Shown: in pieces, positions 52,068 through 61,762 of the stretch
Layout of the letters: each line of letters begins with the position of its first letter
How positions within the stretch are numbered: position 1 is the stretch's first letter
Assembly (NCBI RefSeq): GCF_900106525.1
Contig: NZ_FNOG01000005.1
Coordinates: 1 to 64,000, forward strand
Reading direction: 5' to 3'
DNA: 64,000 nucleotides
Source of the DNA: Lysobacter enzymogenes
Lineage (GTDB): Bacteria; Pseudomonadota; Gammaproteobacteria; Xanthomonadales; Xanthomonadaceae
The notes under the pieces: generated by a model
What the model saw: only the letters and a program-made list of their open reading frames with translations
Database searches by the model: none
Told to the model about the DNA's origin: nothing
Made by a program: the position numbers and the translations under genes

Positions 52068-52951
52068 CGGCGCTGGAAGACATCGCCGCGGAGCCACCAG
52101 CGCACCGTCTAGAACCAGACACCGCTGTTCGGCCCCTGGGCTGGATGGCGGCTCTCTGGAGCAAGGCTGTTAGCGCCAGCCGGTGACTGGATCGCGCCGC
52201 ACACCCTCGACCGATGGCTGTACCGACATACGCGGCTCTACAGTGACGGATGAAACGACAATACTGTAATTCGAACCAGCCTCAAGCTAAGGCGACGTGT
52301 ACGGAAACACGTCAAGCGAGTTTGCGGGGAGGGGCGCTCTTGGTAGTTGGCCTGGCGCTAGTAGTCCGATCCCCTGCCCCTACCCTAGTGGCGCCCTGCT
52401 CTCTCCTAACGACGGCTCAGCGCGAGCCAGAGCAGGCTCGGAGCGCTGCCGGTACGGGTTGTAAACCGGGCCATCCCGAGCGATGCGCCGACACTCGGAA
52501 GAGCTATCGCACGCGAACGATCTAGCGCGCCAACCAGGTGTCCACGAAACCCCTGGCAACTCCACGTGCTTCGTTTCGCATTGCGATGCTGCGCTCAGCA
52601 CAGTTGGCAAGAACAAGAAAAGCTCAGGGAGACGCTCAAGCTCCGTGAGTTTTTGTGCTTGTTGGTTAAATTCGGTGATCCAATCCGAGTCCGCCTACCC
52701 TGTCTCGGAACCGGATCCGAATGGACGGTATATCCAGCACAACTTAGTCGCAAGCTGCGTCGGCCAGGGCTCAAGCAGTCGGCGCGTCCTTCTTGTTGGT
52801 CCGTTGCCGCCAGTTTCAGGGTGGCTCGACCGCGGCTGGTCAATTCGCAAGCTGTAACGGGCCGTGCAGTCGGTTGCAGTCGCGAAACGTTGGACGGTTC
52901 CACTCCCAGATCCACAAATACCTATCCACAATGCCGATGGCGGAGAAACCT
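52068..52951. other. Intergenic region with no supported gene
   Basis: About 880 bp without a recognisable coding sequence; composition is less GC-rich than the neighbours, and short open frames in several phases lack domains. The last part should hold the promoter for the alpha/beta hydrolase at 52952. Confidence 0.5.
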
Positions 52952-53833
52952 ATGGCGGTGCAATCCGAAGACTTGTTCATTGAGATCGAAGACGTGAAGT
53001 TGTGCTATCGGATTGACGGCGACCCAGCGCACCCGCCGGTGTTGTTGATCATGGGCCTGAACTCCCAGTTGATCCATTGGCCGCAGCGACTCGTCGACAA
53101 GCTGAAAGAGGCGCATCGGGTCATCCGCTTCGACAACCGCGACAGCGGCCTGACCCGATGGCGGACCGGGGAGCCGCCCGCCGACGGGTATCGCCTTGTC
53201 GACATGGCCGATGACGCCGTTCAATTGCTGGATCACCTCGGGATAGACCAGGCCCATATCGTCGGGGCTTCGATGGGCGGCATGATCGCGCAGAGACTGG
53301 CGATCAACTATCCCGAGCGAGCGCGCAGCCTGTGCTCGATCATGAGCACCACCGGCAATATCTGGGTCGGATATGCGCAGCCCGGCGTCATTGCGGAGCT
53401 GATCAAGGAGCCGCCGTCCGACCCAGAAGGCGCTATCGATCATATCGTGGCGCTGTACGATCTTATCGGCTCGGATACGTATGCTGCCGAAGAAGCGCCG
53501 CGCCGTCGGGCGCTCGCCGAGGCGTCTTATCGGCGCTCGCTCGATTCGAACGGCGGCCCGGCCCACCCGGGCGGCGGCGCACGTCAAGTCGGCGCGATCC
53601 TGCTCGCGGGCGATCGTACCAAGGAACTCAATGGCCTGACCCTGCCAACGCTGGTCATCCACGGCAACGAGGACGCGCTCATCCACATTTCCGGCGGCAA
53701 GGCCACACGGGACGCGATCCCCGCGGCCAAATGGCTGGGGGATCCCGAGAAAGGTGTCGAGGGCATGGGGCACGATCTGCCGCAACCGCTTCTCGACGCG
53801 ATCGCTGCCGGGATCGTCGCTCACCTCAAATAG
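52952..53833 (+). CDS. Alpha/beta hydrolase
   Basis: A 293-residue alpha/beta hydrolase. The nucleophile elbow is VGASMGGMIAQRLA (Ser in GASMG), the acid Asp is in VIHGNEDALIHISGG and the base His in GVEGMGHDLP. The oxyanion-side LLIMGLNSQLIHWP and FDNRDSGLTR are typical of the family. The substrate is an unknown ester, lactone or amide; there is no signal peptide. ATG 52952 has a GGAG sequence 7 bp upstream; the alternative ATG 52931 lacks one. It stands alone, followed by the convergent GST gene. Confidence 0.9.
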   Translation: MAVQSEDLFIEIEDVKLCYRIDGDPAHPPVLLIMGLNSQLIHWPQRLVDKLKEAHRVIRFDNRDSGLTRWRTGEPPADGYRLVDMADDAVQLLDHLGIDQAHIVGASMGGMIAQRLAINYPERARSLCSIMSTTGNIWVGYAQPGVIAELIKEPPSDPEGAIDHIVALYDLIGSDTYAAEEAPRRRALAEASYRRSLDSNGGPAHPGGGARQVGAILLAGDRTKELNGLTLPTLVIHGNEDALIHISGGKATRDAIPAAKWLGDPEKGVEGMGHDLPQPLLDAIAAGIVAHLK

Positions 53834-53920
53834 CGTTCGTTCGCGAGCTGGGTCAACGGCGAGCGGCCCAGCCCGCGGAACAACCACCGACAGCCCGTTG
53901 CCGATAGCGCTTAAAAAGCG

Positions 53921-54649
53921 CTACGCACCCAGCGGCTTTCGCTCGGTTGCGCTCGTGCGGGCGGCAGCCCTAAACGAATCAGCTCCATCCCTTTCGGCTT
54001 GCGCCTGCCGCTTCCACATCGTCAGCAATACGCTCTTTTCCCGCTCCAACGCCCGGCGGGCTCCGGGGCGAGCGATCAGGCGCTCGTTCATGGCGGCGAG
54101 ATGGGTCAGTTCTTTGACCGGCAGGCCCAGTTCGCGTCCCCAGGGGTAGAAGACAAGCGCATACGGGTCGGCCAGGGTGAAGCATTCCCCCATGACCCAC
54201 GGCCGGTCTGCCAACAGCGCATCGATTTCCCGCAGTTGCGACCAGTACGTCTCTTTGGCCTGAGCTTTGATCGCTGCGTGCGTGGCAACATCTCCGGAAA
54301 ACTGTTCGGGGTGGATGAATTGTTTGAAAGTCGGGTGCACGGCACCCGACAGCCAGGCGCAAAAGGCAAGCGTGCGCGAACGCTCCAACGCATCGGTGCC
54401 GAGCAGCTCCCCGTCGAGGTGGTTTTGCCCAATCCATCCAAGGATAGCGACGGTCTCCAACAGCACGCGTCCGTCATCGAAAGCAAGCGCTGGGACTTTT
54501 GCGCGCGGGTTGATCGCGAGATAGTCGGGCTTGAATTGTTCGCCTGTGAAGATATTGACCTTCTGGGCTTCGAATGCGACGCCGGCTTCTTCCAGCGCAA
54601 CATGCGATGCCATCGAGCAGGCGTAGGGGCAGTAGTAGAGCGTCAGCAC
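53921..54649 (-). CDS. Glutathione S-transferase family protein
   Basis: A 242-residue GST. The N-terminal thioredoxin-like domain is LTLYYCPYACSMASHVALEE, INPRAKVPALAFDDGRVLLE and TVAILGWI; the C-terminal helical domain includes KETYWSQLREIDALLADRPW and the N-capping GECFTLADPYALVFYP. It should conjugate or reduce electrophiles with glutathione. The start is GTG 54649, 10 nt after AAGGA. It is divergent from the LysR gene at 54883, which likely regulates it. Confidence 0.9.
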   Translation of the reverse strand: MLTLYYCPYACSMASHVALEEAGVAFEAQKVNIFTGEQFKPDYLAINPRAKVPALAFDDGRVLLETVAILGWIGQNHLDGELLGTDALERSRTLAFCAWLSGAVHPTFKQFIHPEQFSGDVATHAAIKAQAKETYWSQLREIDALLADRPWVMGECFTLADPYALVFYPWGRELGLPVKELTHLAAMNERLIARPGARRALEREKSVLLTMWKRQAQAERDGADSFRAAARTSATERKPLGA

Positions 54650-54882
54650 GGCGGGGGTGTCCTTGCGGCAGAGATCGAAGTTTCGGGGGCGCACGCTTCT
54701 GCCGGTTCATTCGAGGCATGACGACAGTGGCGGCGCGAGCGCTCGCTATGCGAACTGCCCTCGACACCGCCTGGCGCTCCTCGGTGAGGTATGGGCATTC
54801 GCGAGGCTTTGGTTGGCGGGCAAGATAGCGGGCTTGCATTTGCCACACAATCGGCCAAAGTTGCGCAGAACCTTTGCGAAAA

Positions 54883-55806
54883 ATGAGAAGGTCCTTGGAT
54901 CGACTGGAGACCATGTCGCTGTTGCTCGACAGCGTTGAGGCCGGCAGCTTTTCAGCCGCCGCGCGGTTGCGCGGCCTGGCGGTCGCGTCGTTGACCCGCA
55001 AGATCGGCCAGTTGGAACGGCAGTTGGGTGCCGTGCTGCTGATCCGCTCGACGCGCCGCCTGACCTTGACTGACGCCGGCCGACGCTACGTAGCGGACGC
55101 GCGCCGTATCCTGGCGCAAGTGGACGAAATGGAGCGCGAGGCCGCCGGCGAGTTCGTGGAGCCGACCGGACGTCTGGTGATCAGCGCGCCGCGGATGTTC
55201 GGGCGGCTGCATGTGTTGCCGGTGGTCGGAGATTTTCTGCGCGAACATAAAGGAATCAACGTCCATCTGCAGTTGCTCGACAGCAACGTCGATTTGAGCG
55301 CCGGCGCCGCCGATATCGCGGTGCGGATCGGCGCCTTGCCCGACAGCGCCCTCGTCGCTACCCGGCTCGGCGCCATGCGTGCGCTGCTGGTAGCCAGCCC
55401 CGCATTGCTGCAGCGTCATGGTGTGCCGAAACATCCGCGCGACCTAGCCGAATTGCCGGCGGTTGCGCTGGATATTCCATTGTCGAACCTTGCGGCCCGG
55501 GATCCGGCAGGCGCGCATGCGCGTTTGTCGGTGACTGGCGCTGAGGCCGCAATCGATGCAGTGAAGGCCGGTATCGGCTACGCACGACTGCTGCATTACC
55601 AAGTGGCCGATGCGCTGAAAGCGGGGCAGCTGGTCCCCATACTGGACGCTTTCGAGCCGGCACCGCTGCCGGTGCATGCGCTCCATCCCCCGCTGACGCA
55701 ATTGCCGTTGAAAACCCGCCGTTTTCTCGACTACGCGAGTGGCCGGCTGCGCGCCTCGCTGCGAAAGATCGCCCGCAGCGGCGCCTCGCCTACGCCCGCG
55801 AGTTGA
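54883..55806 (+). CDS. LysR-family transcriptional regulator
   Basis: A 307-residue LysR regulator. The wHTH is DRLETMSLLLDSVEAGSFSA, LRGLAVASLTRKIGQLERQL and LTLTDAGRRYV; the effector domain follows (FGRLHVLPVVGDFLREHKGI; DIAVRIGALPDSALVATRLG). ATG 54883 is used; TTG 54895 (LDRLETM, preceded by GAGAAGG) is a plausible alternative because it aligns with usual LysR starts. It is divergent from the GST gene, its probable target. The C-terminus ends in a Ser/Pro-rich tail. Confidence 0.92.
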   Translation: MRRSLDRLETMSLLLDSVEAGSFSAAARLRGLAVASLTRKIGQLERQLGAVLLIRSTRRLTLTDAGRRYVADARRILAQVDEMEREAAGEFVEPTGRLVISAPRMFGRLHVLPVVGDFLREHKGINVHLQLLDSNVDLSAGAADIAVRIGALPDSALVATRLGAMRALLVASPALLQRHGVPKHPRDLAELPAVALDIPLSNLAARDPAGAHARLSVTGAEAAIDAVKAGIGYARLLHYQVADALKAGQLVPILDAFEPAPLPVHALHPPLTQLPLKTRRFLDYASGRLRASLRKIARSGASPTPAS

Positions 55807-56168
55807 GGCGTCCGCCGGGAGCTGCGTCTTAGGCATTCACCAGCAACTTTCGCCTTGCCGCGCGATCTGCGTGCGGCCGCGATCGACTGGCCCGATTCAG
55901 TCAAGGCGCCAGTCGAGTCCTGCAGCAATCGCAATCGCGACACTCTATGCATGGATAGCTCTCGGCTCGGGAAGATTTTGCGGCGATCAAAAGAAAGACG
56001 TCGCTTTCGCGACGGCTTGCTCGCTCATTCAGCACGGGTTTTCCCCACCAACGCTCACGCTGCGCCGTGGGTCTCGGACCGCATCGGATGATGGCTTGTA
56101 AAAGCTGAAAAGCCCGTTGCCAACGTGGCGTTCTGAGCTTCATCCAAGGCCCATGCCAGGAGCGAAAA
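55807..56168. other. Intergenic region with repeat copy B
   Basis: No gene seen. The segment 55890-55931 is the second copy of the dispersed repeat at 522-563. The promoter for the secreted repeat protein at 56169 should be near its 3' end. Confidence 0.45.
55890..55931. repeat. Dispersed intergenic repeat, copy B
   Basis: Contains CCCGATTCAGTCAAGGCGCC, partner of copy A at 522-563 (16 of 20 identical in the core). Both lie in non-coding DNA. Confidence 0.35.
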
Positions 56169-56780
56169 ATGAAAAAGCGAAATATCGCCATCGCTGTGAT
56201 TGTGACAGCGATGCTATCTGCATTCACCAACAGTCCGCGCAGCGCAAATGCTGTATCGCTCAATTCCGGCACATTGCTCGTGGTCGATGGTCTGGCGGGA
56301 ACGAACGAGCTCGGAGCGTTGTTCGCAATCAACCGCGTAACGGGCAAACGCACGCTCGTCAGCGACTTCGGCAATCCGGCACAGGGGCCGCTCGGTGCGT
56401 TCCCTACTGGCGTGACTGTGGCCCCCGGCCTTCTTGGCATTGGCGGGGCGATACTCGTTTCCGACAGCAGCGCAGGCACGGACGAGAACGGTGCGTTGTT
56501 CGTTGTCGATCCGGCCAACGGAAACAGAAAGCTTCTGAGCGATTTCGGCGACGAGTCTCAAGGACCTCATGGCACCGTCCCTGCGGACGTATTCGTTGAA
56601 ACCAGCCTGTTGGGAGCAGGCAGCAGGATCTATGTGGTCGATCCCGGCGCGGGAGCCAATGGCAACGGCTTGCTGTTCGAAGTCGATCCGGCTACGGGCA
56701 TGCGTTCCGTCGTCAGCGACTTTGGCAATGCCGCCCAGGGCAGTATCGGCCAGTGGCCGAGCAACATTTCCATCAGATAA
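56169..56780 (+). CDS. Exported protein with three propeller-like repeats
   Basis: A 203-residue exported protein: signal peptide (IAIAVIVTAMLSAFTNSPRS) and three repeats of about 50-57 residues. Each has the pattern VVD...G-NE-GALF-I/VDP-TG-R-L/V-SDFG-(P/D)-QGP-G--P: first at GTLLVVDGLAGTNELGALFA, second at GAILVSDSSAGTDENGALFV, third at SRIYVVDPGAGANGNGLLFE. This resembles short beta-propeller blades; three blades are too few for a closed propeller, so it may oligomerise or be truncated. Function unknown. The next small secreted gene begins 19 bp after its stop. Confidence 0.82.
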   Translation: MKKRNIAIAVIVTAMLSAFTNSPRSANAVSLNSGTLLVVDGLAGTNELGALFAINRVTGKRTLVSDFGNPAQGPLGAFPTGVTVAPGLLGIGGAILVSDSSAGTDENGALFVVDPANGNRKLLSDFGDESQGPHGTVPADVFVETSLLGAGSRIYVVDPGAGANGNGLLFEVDPATGMRSVVSDFGNAAQGSIGQWPSNISIR

Positions 56781-56799
56781 TCGAGCCGGAATCACACCC

Positions 56800-57129
56800 A
56801 TGAACAGATCGGCGGTTTTCGCATTCGTAGCGTCGTTGGCGCTATTCCAATCCGTGCACGCCCAGGCGCCCAGTTGCACGACACACAACACAAAGCTGAT
56901 CAAGGACGGCGACGAATACTGCTTCACTGTAAGGCCACTACCTCAATGCAGGCCGTCATGCACCGCCACTTCGACGACCCAAAAGAATGTGGCCGTCCAT
57001 TGCATCGCAAAAGGCGCGGCCGCGCATCATTTCGAAACGCGGATCAACGATGGCGCTCGGGACGTCGATTTCAGCAGGAAGCCCGTCACGAAAAATCTAT
57101 CGGTAACCATTCCAGTCAGTTGTTCCTAG
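56800..57129 (+). CDS. Small exported Cys-containing protein
   Basis: A 109-residue exported protein: signal peptide (VFAFVASLALFQSVHAQ) then a mature part with six Cys (APSCTTHN, EYCFTV, QCRPSCTA, VHCIAK, VSCS) and no known domain. The C-terminus ends LSVTIPVSCS. It follows the repeat protein by 19 bp and is probably co-transcribed. Function unknown. Confidence 0.7.
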   Translation: MNRSAVFAFVASLALFQSVHAQAPSCTTHNTKLIKDGDEYCFTVRPLPQCRPSCTATSTTQKNVAVHCIAKGAAAHHFETRINDGARDVDFSRKPVTKNLSVTIPVSCS

Positions 57130-57326
57130 TCAGCAAGGCGATCCCTCTGGACGGCGAACCCACCACAGGACGCCTCGATTCGGTCCAGCACGCAAATAGA
57201 ACTGAACCCGATAGTCTAATTTCGCGATGCATTGCGGCTTCACGAAGTTCACGTTTCGCCAACGCAGACTCTCATACGTTCATCTTCCCCAGCCCTCCCT
57301 ACTCCACTGGACGGAGGCTGCTAACG

Positions 57327-57734
57327 ATGGGAATGCACGCATAGGAGACCGATCGCCACATTGCGCTGGTTGTCGACGCTGAGGCCGAAATCGCGCACTG
57401 GCGCTCGCGTTACCGCGACCTGCCTCACTGCCGGCAGATGCGGTGGGACGATGTCAAGCCTGCGCTTCAGCTCGGCATCGACGCTTGTCTTAAAGCGGGC
57501 GGGCGCGACATCGTCGAAATGCTGGACGAGTCGGAACTGCGTTATCGGCGCACGGGTAAGGACTCCCGTCTGGACTGGCTCCGCGCGCGCGAGGTCGTGG
57601 CGGCTGTCTGGGTTCGGATTTGGAACCAGAACAAGGCCAGCCGCGCGCCCTCGGCCGATGTCGCCGATCTGGCGCGGCCGACCATCGGTATGCGGTTACG
57701 TCGAGCTTGTGCACTGCCGGACTCGATGGTTTAG
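57327..57734 (+). pseudogene. Paralogue of the 63474 gene with an early amber codon
   Basis: Read from ATG 57327 after a strong ACGGAGG site, the frame gives MGMHA, then TAG at 57342-57344, then ETDRHIALVVDAEAEIAHWR and RLDWLRAREVVAAVWVRIWN, closely matching the intact protein at 63474 (MGMQAFETTHEIALVVDADA). The rest is open to 57734. So the gene is intact apart from one stop at codon 6, unless that is a sequencing error or an internal start such as the codons near 57438 is used. Confidence 0.8.
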
Positions 57735-57831
57735 GCGAAAGCTGCAAAAAGCCCCGGGCATTGATCGGTCAGCAAGCGCATCGACGCCGCAAGACGTAAG
57801 CTAGAGCGCTCCATATCCAGCGGAGTTCGAC

Positions 57832-58260
57832 ATGGCAACGCAGACGATGCATCGTGGCCGCTTGATCGATCACCTGCAGTTGGTGGTGAAAGACCTGGAA
57901 GCCAGCCGCCGCTTTTACGGCGCGGTGCTCGAGGTGCTCGGGATACCTGTCGGCGGCAGCGGCGAGGATTACTTCTGGGCCGACGAGTTGTTCGTCTCCA
58001 ACGCCGACAGCGCCGCGGCGCAGGGCGCCTTGACCGGGCGTCATCATCTGGCCTTCCAGGCGCGCGACCGCAGCGTGGTCGATGCGTTCTACCGCGCCGC
58101 GCTCGCCAATGGCGGACGCGACCACGGCGCGCCCGGCGAGCGCCGCTACCATCCGGGTTACTACGCCGCGTTCGTTCTCGACCCGGACGGCAACAACATC
58201 GAAGCGGTCTACCACGGCGAGGCCGAGCGCAGCGCGGCTTCCGTCGAGATTTCGTTCTAG
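57832..58260 (+). CDS. VOC family (glyoxalase-like) protein
   Basis: A 142-residue single vicinal-oxygen-chelate protein: LIDHLQLVVKDLEASRRFYG (first metal-site His), EDYFWADELFVSNAD, GRHHLAFQARDRSVVDAFYR and the C-terminal GYYAAFVLDPDGNNIEAVYH with the final Glu typical of the metal site. It could be a glyoxalase-, dioxygenase- or resistance-type enzyme; the substrate is unknown. It stands in the stress-gene region between two damaged genes. Confidence 0.9.
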   Translation: MATQTMHRGRLIDHLQLVVKDLEASRRFYGAVLEVLGIPVGGSGEDYFWADELFVSNADSAAAQGALTGRHHLAFQARDRSVVDAFYRAALANGGRDHGAPGERRYHPGYYAAFVLDPDGNNIEAVYHGEAERSAASVEISF

Positions 58261-58307
58261 CCGCGCAGACCCGCAGCTGCTCCAGGCGGGTATGCGCTTC
58301 GCCCGCC

Positions 58308-58870
58308 TCAGCCGCGGGGCCCGCCCATGACCGGCAGCACGATTCGATTGACGTAGGACGCCGTCACCGGCGATGCCAGGAATACGAAAGCCGGCGAGAT
58401 CTCCTCGGGTTGCGCGGGCCGTCCCATGTCGCTGTCCTGGCCGAACTTGGCCACCTCCTCGGCAGACCGGTCGGCCGGATTCAGCGGCGTCCACACCGGT
58501 CCCGGCGCGACCGCGTTGACGCGGATGCCGCGCGGCAGCAACTGGCTGGCGAGGGACTTGGTGAAAGCATGGGTCGCGCCCTTGGTCGCCGAATAGTCCA
58601 ACAGCTTCTTGTTGCCGAAGATGCCGGTTTCCGAACCGGTGTTGATGATGGACGCGCCAGACTGCAGATGCGGCAGCGCGGCGCGGGCCATGTGGAAGTA
58701 ACCCGCCACGTTCGTCTGCAACGTCTCTTGCAGATGCGCATCGGACAGTTCTTCGAGGGTGTCGCTGTGCTCTTGGAACGCGGCGTTGTTGACCAGGACG
58801 TCGAGCCGGCCGAAGGCCTCGATCACCTGCGCGACCGCCTCTTCGCAGAAACGAGGATTGCGCACTTCGT
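58308..58870 (-). pseudogene. N-terminally truncated SDR oxidoreductase
   Basis: The C-terminal about 185 residues of a short-chain dehydrogenase remain: RLDVLVNNAAFQEHSDTLEE, INTGSETGIFGNKKLLDYSA with the catalytic Ser and Tyr-x3-Lys (YSATK), then NAVAPGPVWTPLNPA and the end SYVNRIVLPVMGGPRG. The N-terminal Rossmann part with TGxxxGIG is missing; homology stops near 58870 and the frame continues into unrelated residues up to an ATG at 58946. About 100 residues are lost, so NAD(P) binding cannot occur. Confidence 0.8.
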
Positions 58871-59064
58871 TGCACGAACGTGAGTTTTCGCCTAAGCATC
58901 GCCGACGCGTCGTTAACCGACCACCCTGCACCGTCTCTAAAGACATCCGATCTCCGCCGCCCTACTCCGCGTCATGCCTGCGGAACGCGCTTACGCGCGC
59001 AGCGCGGCCGACGACGGGCCGCCGCTAGAGCCCGTTCATCGCCAGCCGCTACAGGATCGCTCCC

Positions 59065-61248
59065 ATGGCCAGCAAATCCCGTTCCACGCCGCACAACCGC
59101 CGCGCCGCCCGCAAGACGGGCAAGCCCTCTAAGGCCGCGCCATCCGTGGCGGCGCCCGGTTCGGCGAATGCGCCGCCTCGCCGCCCGGCCGGGGGCAAAC
59201 GCGCGGATTCGCGCGGCGGCGGCGATGAACTGCACCAGCACGTCGCAGGCGAACACCAAACCCTGACCAGCAATCAGGGCGTGCCGCTGTCGGACAACCA
59301 GAACTCGCTGCGCGCGAGCGAGCGCGGCCCGACTTTGCTGGAAGATTTCATTCTTCGCGAGAAGATCACCCACTTCGACCACGAGCGCATTCCCGAGCGC
59401 ATCGTGCACGCGCGCGGCTCGGCCGCGCACGGTTATTTCGAGCTGACCCGTTCGCTGAAGAAGCACACCACCGCGCGGATCCTCACCGAAGTCGGCGAGC
59501 GCACGCCGGTGTTCGTGCGTTTTTCCACCGTGGCCGGCGGCGCCGGCTCGATCGACACACCGCGCGATGTGCGCGGGTTCGCGGTCAAGTTCTACACCCA
59601 GCAAGGCAATTGGGATCTGGTCGGCAACAACATCCCGGTGTTCTTCATCCAGGACGCGATGAAATTCCCCGACCTGGTGCACTCGGTCAAGATGGAGCCT
59701 GATCGCGGGTTTCCCCAGGCCGCCAGCGCCCACGACACGTTCTGGGACTTCATTTCGCTGACGCCCGAAGCGATGCACATGATCATGTGGGCGATGTCCG
59801 ACCGCGCCATTCCGCGGTCGTTGCGCATGATCGAGGGCTTCGGCGTGCACAGCTTCCGCCTGCTGGACGCGAAGGGCCGCTCCACTTTCGTCAAGTTCCA
59901 CTGGCGGCCCAGGCTTGGCCTGCAGTCCATGCTTTGGGACGAAGCGGTCAAGCTCGCCGGCGCCGATCCGGACTTCCACCGCCGCGACCTGTTCGAAGCG
60001 ATCGAGCGCGGCGATTACCCGGAATGGGAGCTGGCGGTGCAGTTGTTCGACCAGCAACAGGCCGACGCGCTGCCGTTCGACCACCTGGACCCGACCAAGC
60101 TCATCCCCGAGGAAACCATCCCGCTGACCGTGATCGGCCGCATGGTGCTGGACCGCTGGCCCGACAATTTCTTCGCCGAAACCGAGCAGGTGGCGTTCTG
60201 CCCTTCGCATGTCGTGCCGGGCATCGATTTCTCCAACGATCCGCTGCTGCAGGGGCGGCTGTTCTCGTATCTGGATACCCAGCTCTCGCGCCTGGGCTCG
60301 CCCAACTTCCATCAACTGCCGATCAACGCGCCCAAGTGCCCGTTCGCGAACCTGCAGCGCGACGGCCATATGCAAATGGGCGTGCCCAAGGGCCGGGTGA
60401 ACTACGAGCCCAGTTCGCTGGATCCGACCTCGCCGCGGGCGACGCCGGCGGGCTTTCGCAGCGCGGCGATCGCCGCCGACGACGGGGTCAAGGGGCGCGT
60501 GCGCGCTGCCAGTTTCGCCGATCATTACAGCCAGGCGCGGCTGTTCTTCCGCAGCCAGACCCCGCCCGAGCAGGCGCATCTGGCCTCGGCCCTGGTGTTC
60601 GAGCTGTCCAAGGTGCACACGCCGCACGTGCGCGAGGCCATCGTCGGACATCTGCGCCACGTCGATCCCGATCTGGCCCGGCGCGTGGCCGACGGGCTGG
60701 GCCTGCAACGGCTGCCGCCCGCGCCGCCGGCCGCGGTGGAACCGGTGGATCTGCCGCTGTCGCCGATGCTGCAATTGATCGGCAAGCGCAAGGACACCCT
60801 CGCCGGACGTTGCGTCGGTGCGCTGGTGGACGAAGGCTCGGATGCGGCGGCCATCGCGGCGTTGCGCGAGGCGGTGGAGGCGGCCGGCGCGCAGTTCAAG
60901 ATCGTCGCGCCCAAGCTGTCCGGGGCCAAGCTCAGCAACGGCCGTTCGCTGCCGGCCGACGGACAGCTTGCGGGAACGCCGTCGCTCGTCTTCGACGCCG
61001 TGGCGGTGGTGCTGTCGGAGACGGCCGCGCGACGTCTGGCGAGCGAAGCGGCCGCGCTGGATTTCGTCCGCGACGCGTTCGGCCACCTCAAGGCGCTCGC
61101 GGTGGACGCGGGCGGACGTGCGCTGCTGCGCGCCGCGGGCATAGAGGCCGATGCCGGCGTGGTCGCCGCGCAGCGCGCGGCCGCCTTCGTCAAGCTGGCC
61201 AAGAACCGGCAGTGGGACCGCGAGCCGACGCTGCGGACCCTGGCCTGA
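59065..61248 (+). CDS. katE: Large-subunit catalase (HPII/KatE)
   Basis: A 727-residue clade-2 catalase. A basic, low-complexity N-terminal extension (1-60) precedes the catalase core: [14 protein letters not shown] with catalytic His115, [40 protein letters not shown] with the Asn, and the heme-Tyr region [17 protein letters not shown]-terminal flavodoxin/DJ-1-like domain (about 570-727, [20 protein letters not shown]) is typical of KatE. It breaks down H2O2 in the cytoplasm, usually under stationary-phase control. ATG 59065 is the only start before the basic leader. Confidence 0.95.
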   Translation: MASKSRSTPHNRRAARKTGKPSKAAPSVAAPGSANAPPRRPAGGKRADSRGGGDELHQHVAGEHQTLTSNQGVPLSDNQNSLRASERGPTLLEDFILREKITHFDHERIPERIVHARGSAAHGYFELTRSLKKHTTARILTEVGERTPVFVRFSTVAGGAGSIDTPRDVRGFAVKFYTQQGNWDLVGNNIPVFFIQDAMKFPDLVHSVKMEPDRGFPQAASAHDTFWDFISLTPEAMHMIMWAMSDRAIPRSLRMIEGFGVHSFRLLDAKGRSTFVKFHWRPRLGLQSMLWDEAVKLAGADPDFHRRDLFEAIERGDYPEWELAVQLFDQQQADALPFDHLDPTKLIPEETIPLTVIGRMVLDRWPDNFFAETEQVAFCPSHVVPGIDFSNDPLLQGRLFSYLDTQLSRLGSPNFHQLPINAPKCPFANLQRDGHMQMGVPKGRVNYEPSSLDPTSPRATPAGFRSAAIAADDGVKGRVRAASFADHYSQARLFFRSQTPPEQAHLASALVFELSKVHTPHVREAIVGHLRHVDPDLARRVADGLGLQRLPPAPPAAVEPVDLPLSPMLQLIGKRKDTLAGRCVGALVDEGSDAAAIAALREAVEAAGAQFKIVAPKLSGAKLSNGRSLPADGQLAGTPSLVFDAVAVVLSETAARRLASEAAALDFVRDAFGHLKALAVDAGGRALLRAAGIEADAGVVAAQRAAAFVKLAKNRQWDREPTLRTLA

Positions 61249-61324
61249 GCCCGCGCGGTACGGGCAGGCTGCGCGGTCGGCATCATGAGTCTTGAACCAA
61301 CGCCCGCGCACAAGTACTGCGCCT

Positions 61325-61689
61325 ATGCCTGAAGGCCCCACGATCGTCATATTGAAAGAACAAGCCGCGGCGTTCGATGGGCGCGTGGTGGAGCGTGCGG
61401 CCGGCAACAGTACGCAGGACATCCAGCGGATGCGGGGCCGCAAGATCCTGGCGCTCCGCTCCTGGGGCAAGCATTTCCTGCTCGAGTTTTCCGGCTTCAG
61501 CCTGCGCGTGCATTTCATGCTGTACGGCAGTTGCCGCATCGACGAGCGGCGCGAGGCCGCGCCGCGCTTAAGCCTGCAGATGGCGCCAGGCTGAGTTTTC
61601 GCAAGCAGCTCGGTCGCTACGAACGGCGCGCGTTCTTCTGCCCGCTGTGCCAGCGGCTTTACCCGCCTGCGCAGGGCATCGCCGGCTAG
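61325..61689 (+). pseudogene. Internally deleted Nei/Fpg-type DNA glycosylase
   Basis: The N-terminal about 87 residues of an endonuclease VIII-like glycosylase are present (MPEGPTIVILKEQAAAFDGR, RMRGRKILALRSWGKHFLLE, RVHFMLYGSCRIDERREA), with the catalytic Pro2-Glu3. The frame stops at 61592. From 61591 in another frame the C-terminal zinc finger follows at once: LGRYERRAFFCPLCQRLYPP to a stop at 61687. The middle of about 150 codons (H2TH helices) is missing. This is an internal deletion with frame change, so no active enzyme. Confidence 0.85.
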
Positions 61690-61762
61690 CCGATTGCGGG
61701 CATGGTCGGGCAGCGACTTTGGGCGCGCACGACGAGGCGGCGCTGACCCCGTGCTTAGCCGC

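Noticed and set aside
52566-52997. Frame upstream of the alpha/beta hydrolase
   Set aside because: No domain or signal peptide and it runs into the hydrolase start in another phase.
58972-61539. Long minus-strand open frame opposite katE
   Set aside because: Composition is Arg/Gly/Gln-rich with no domain; katE on the plus strand is unambiguous.
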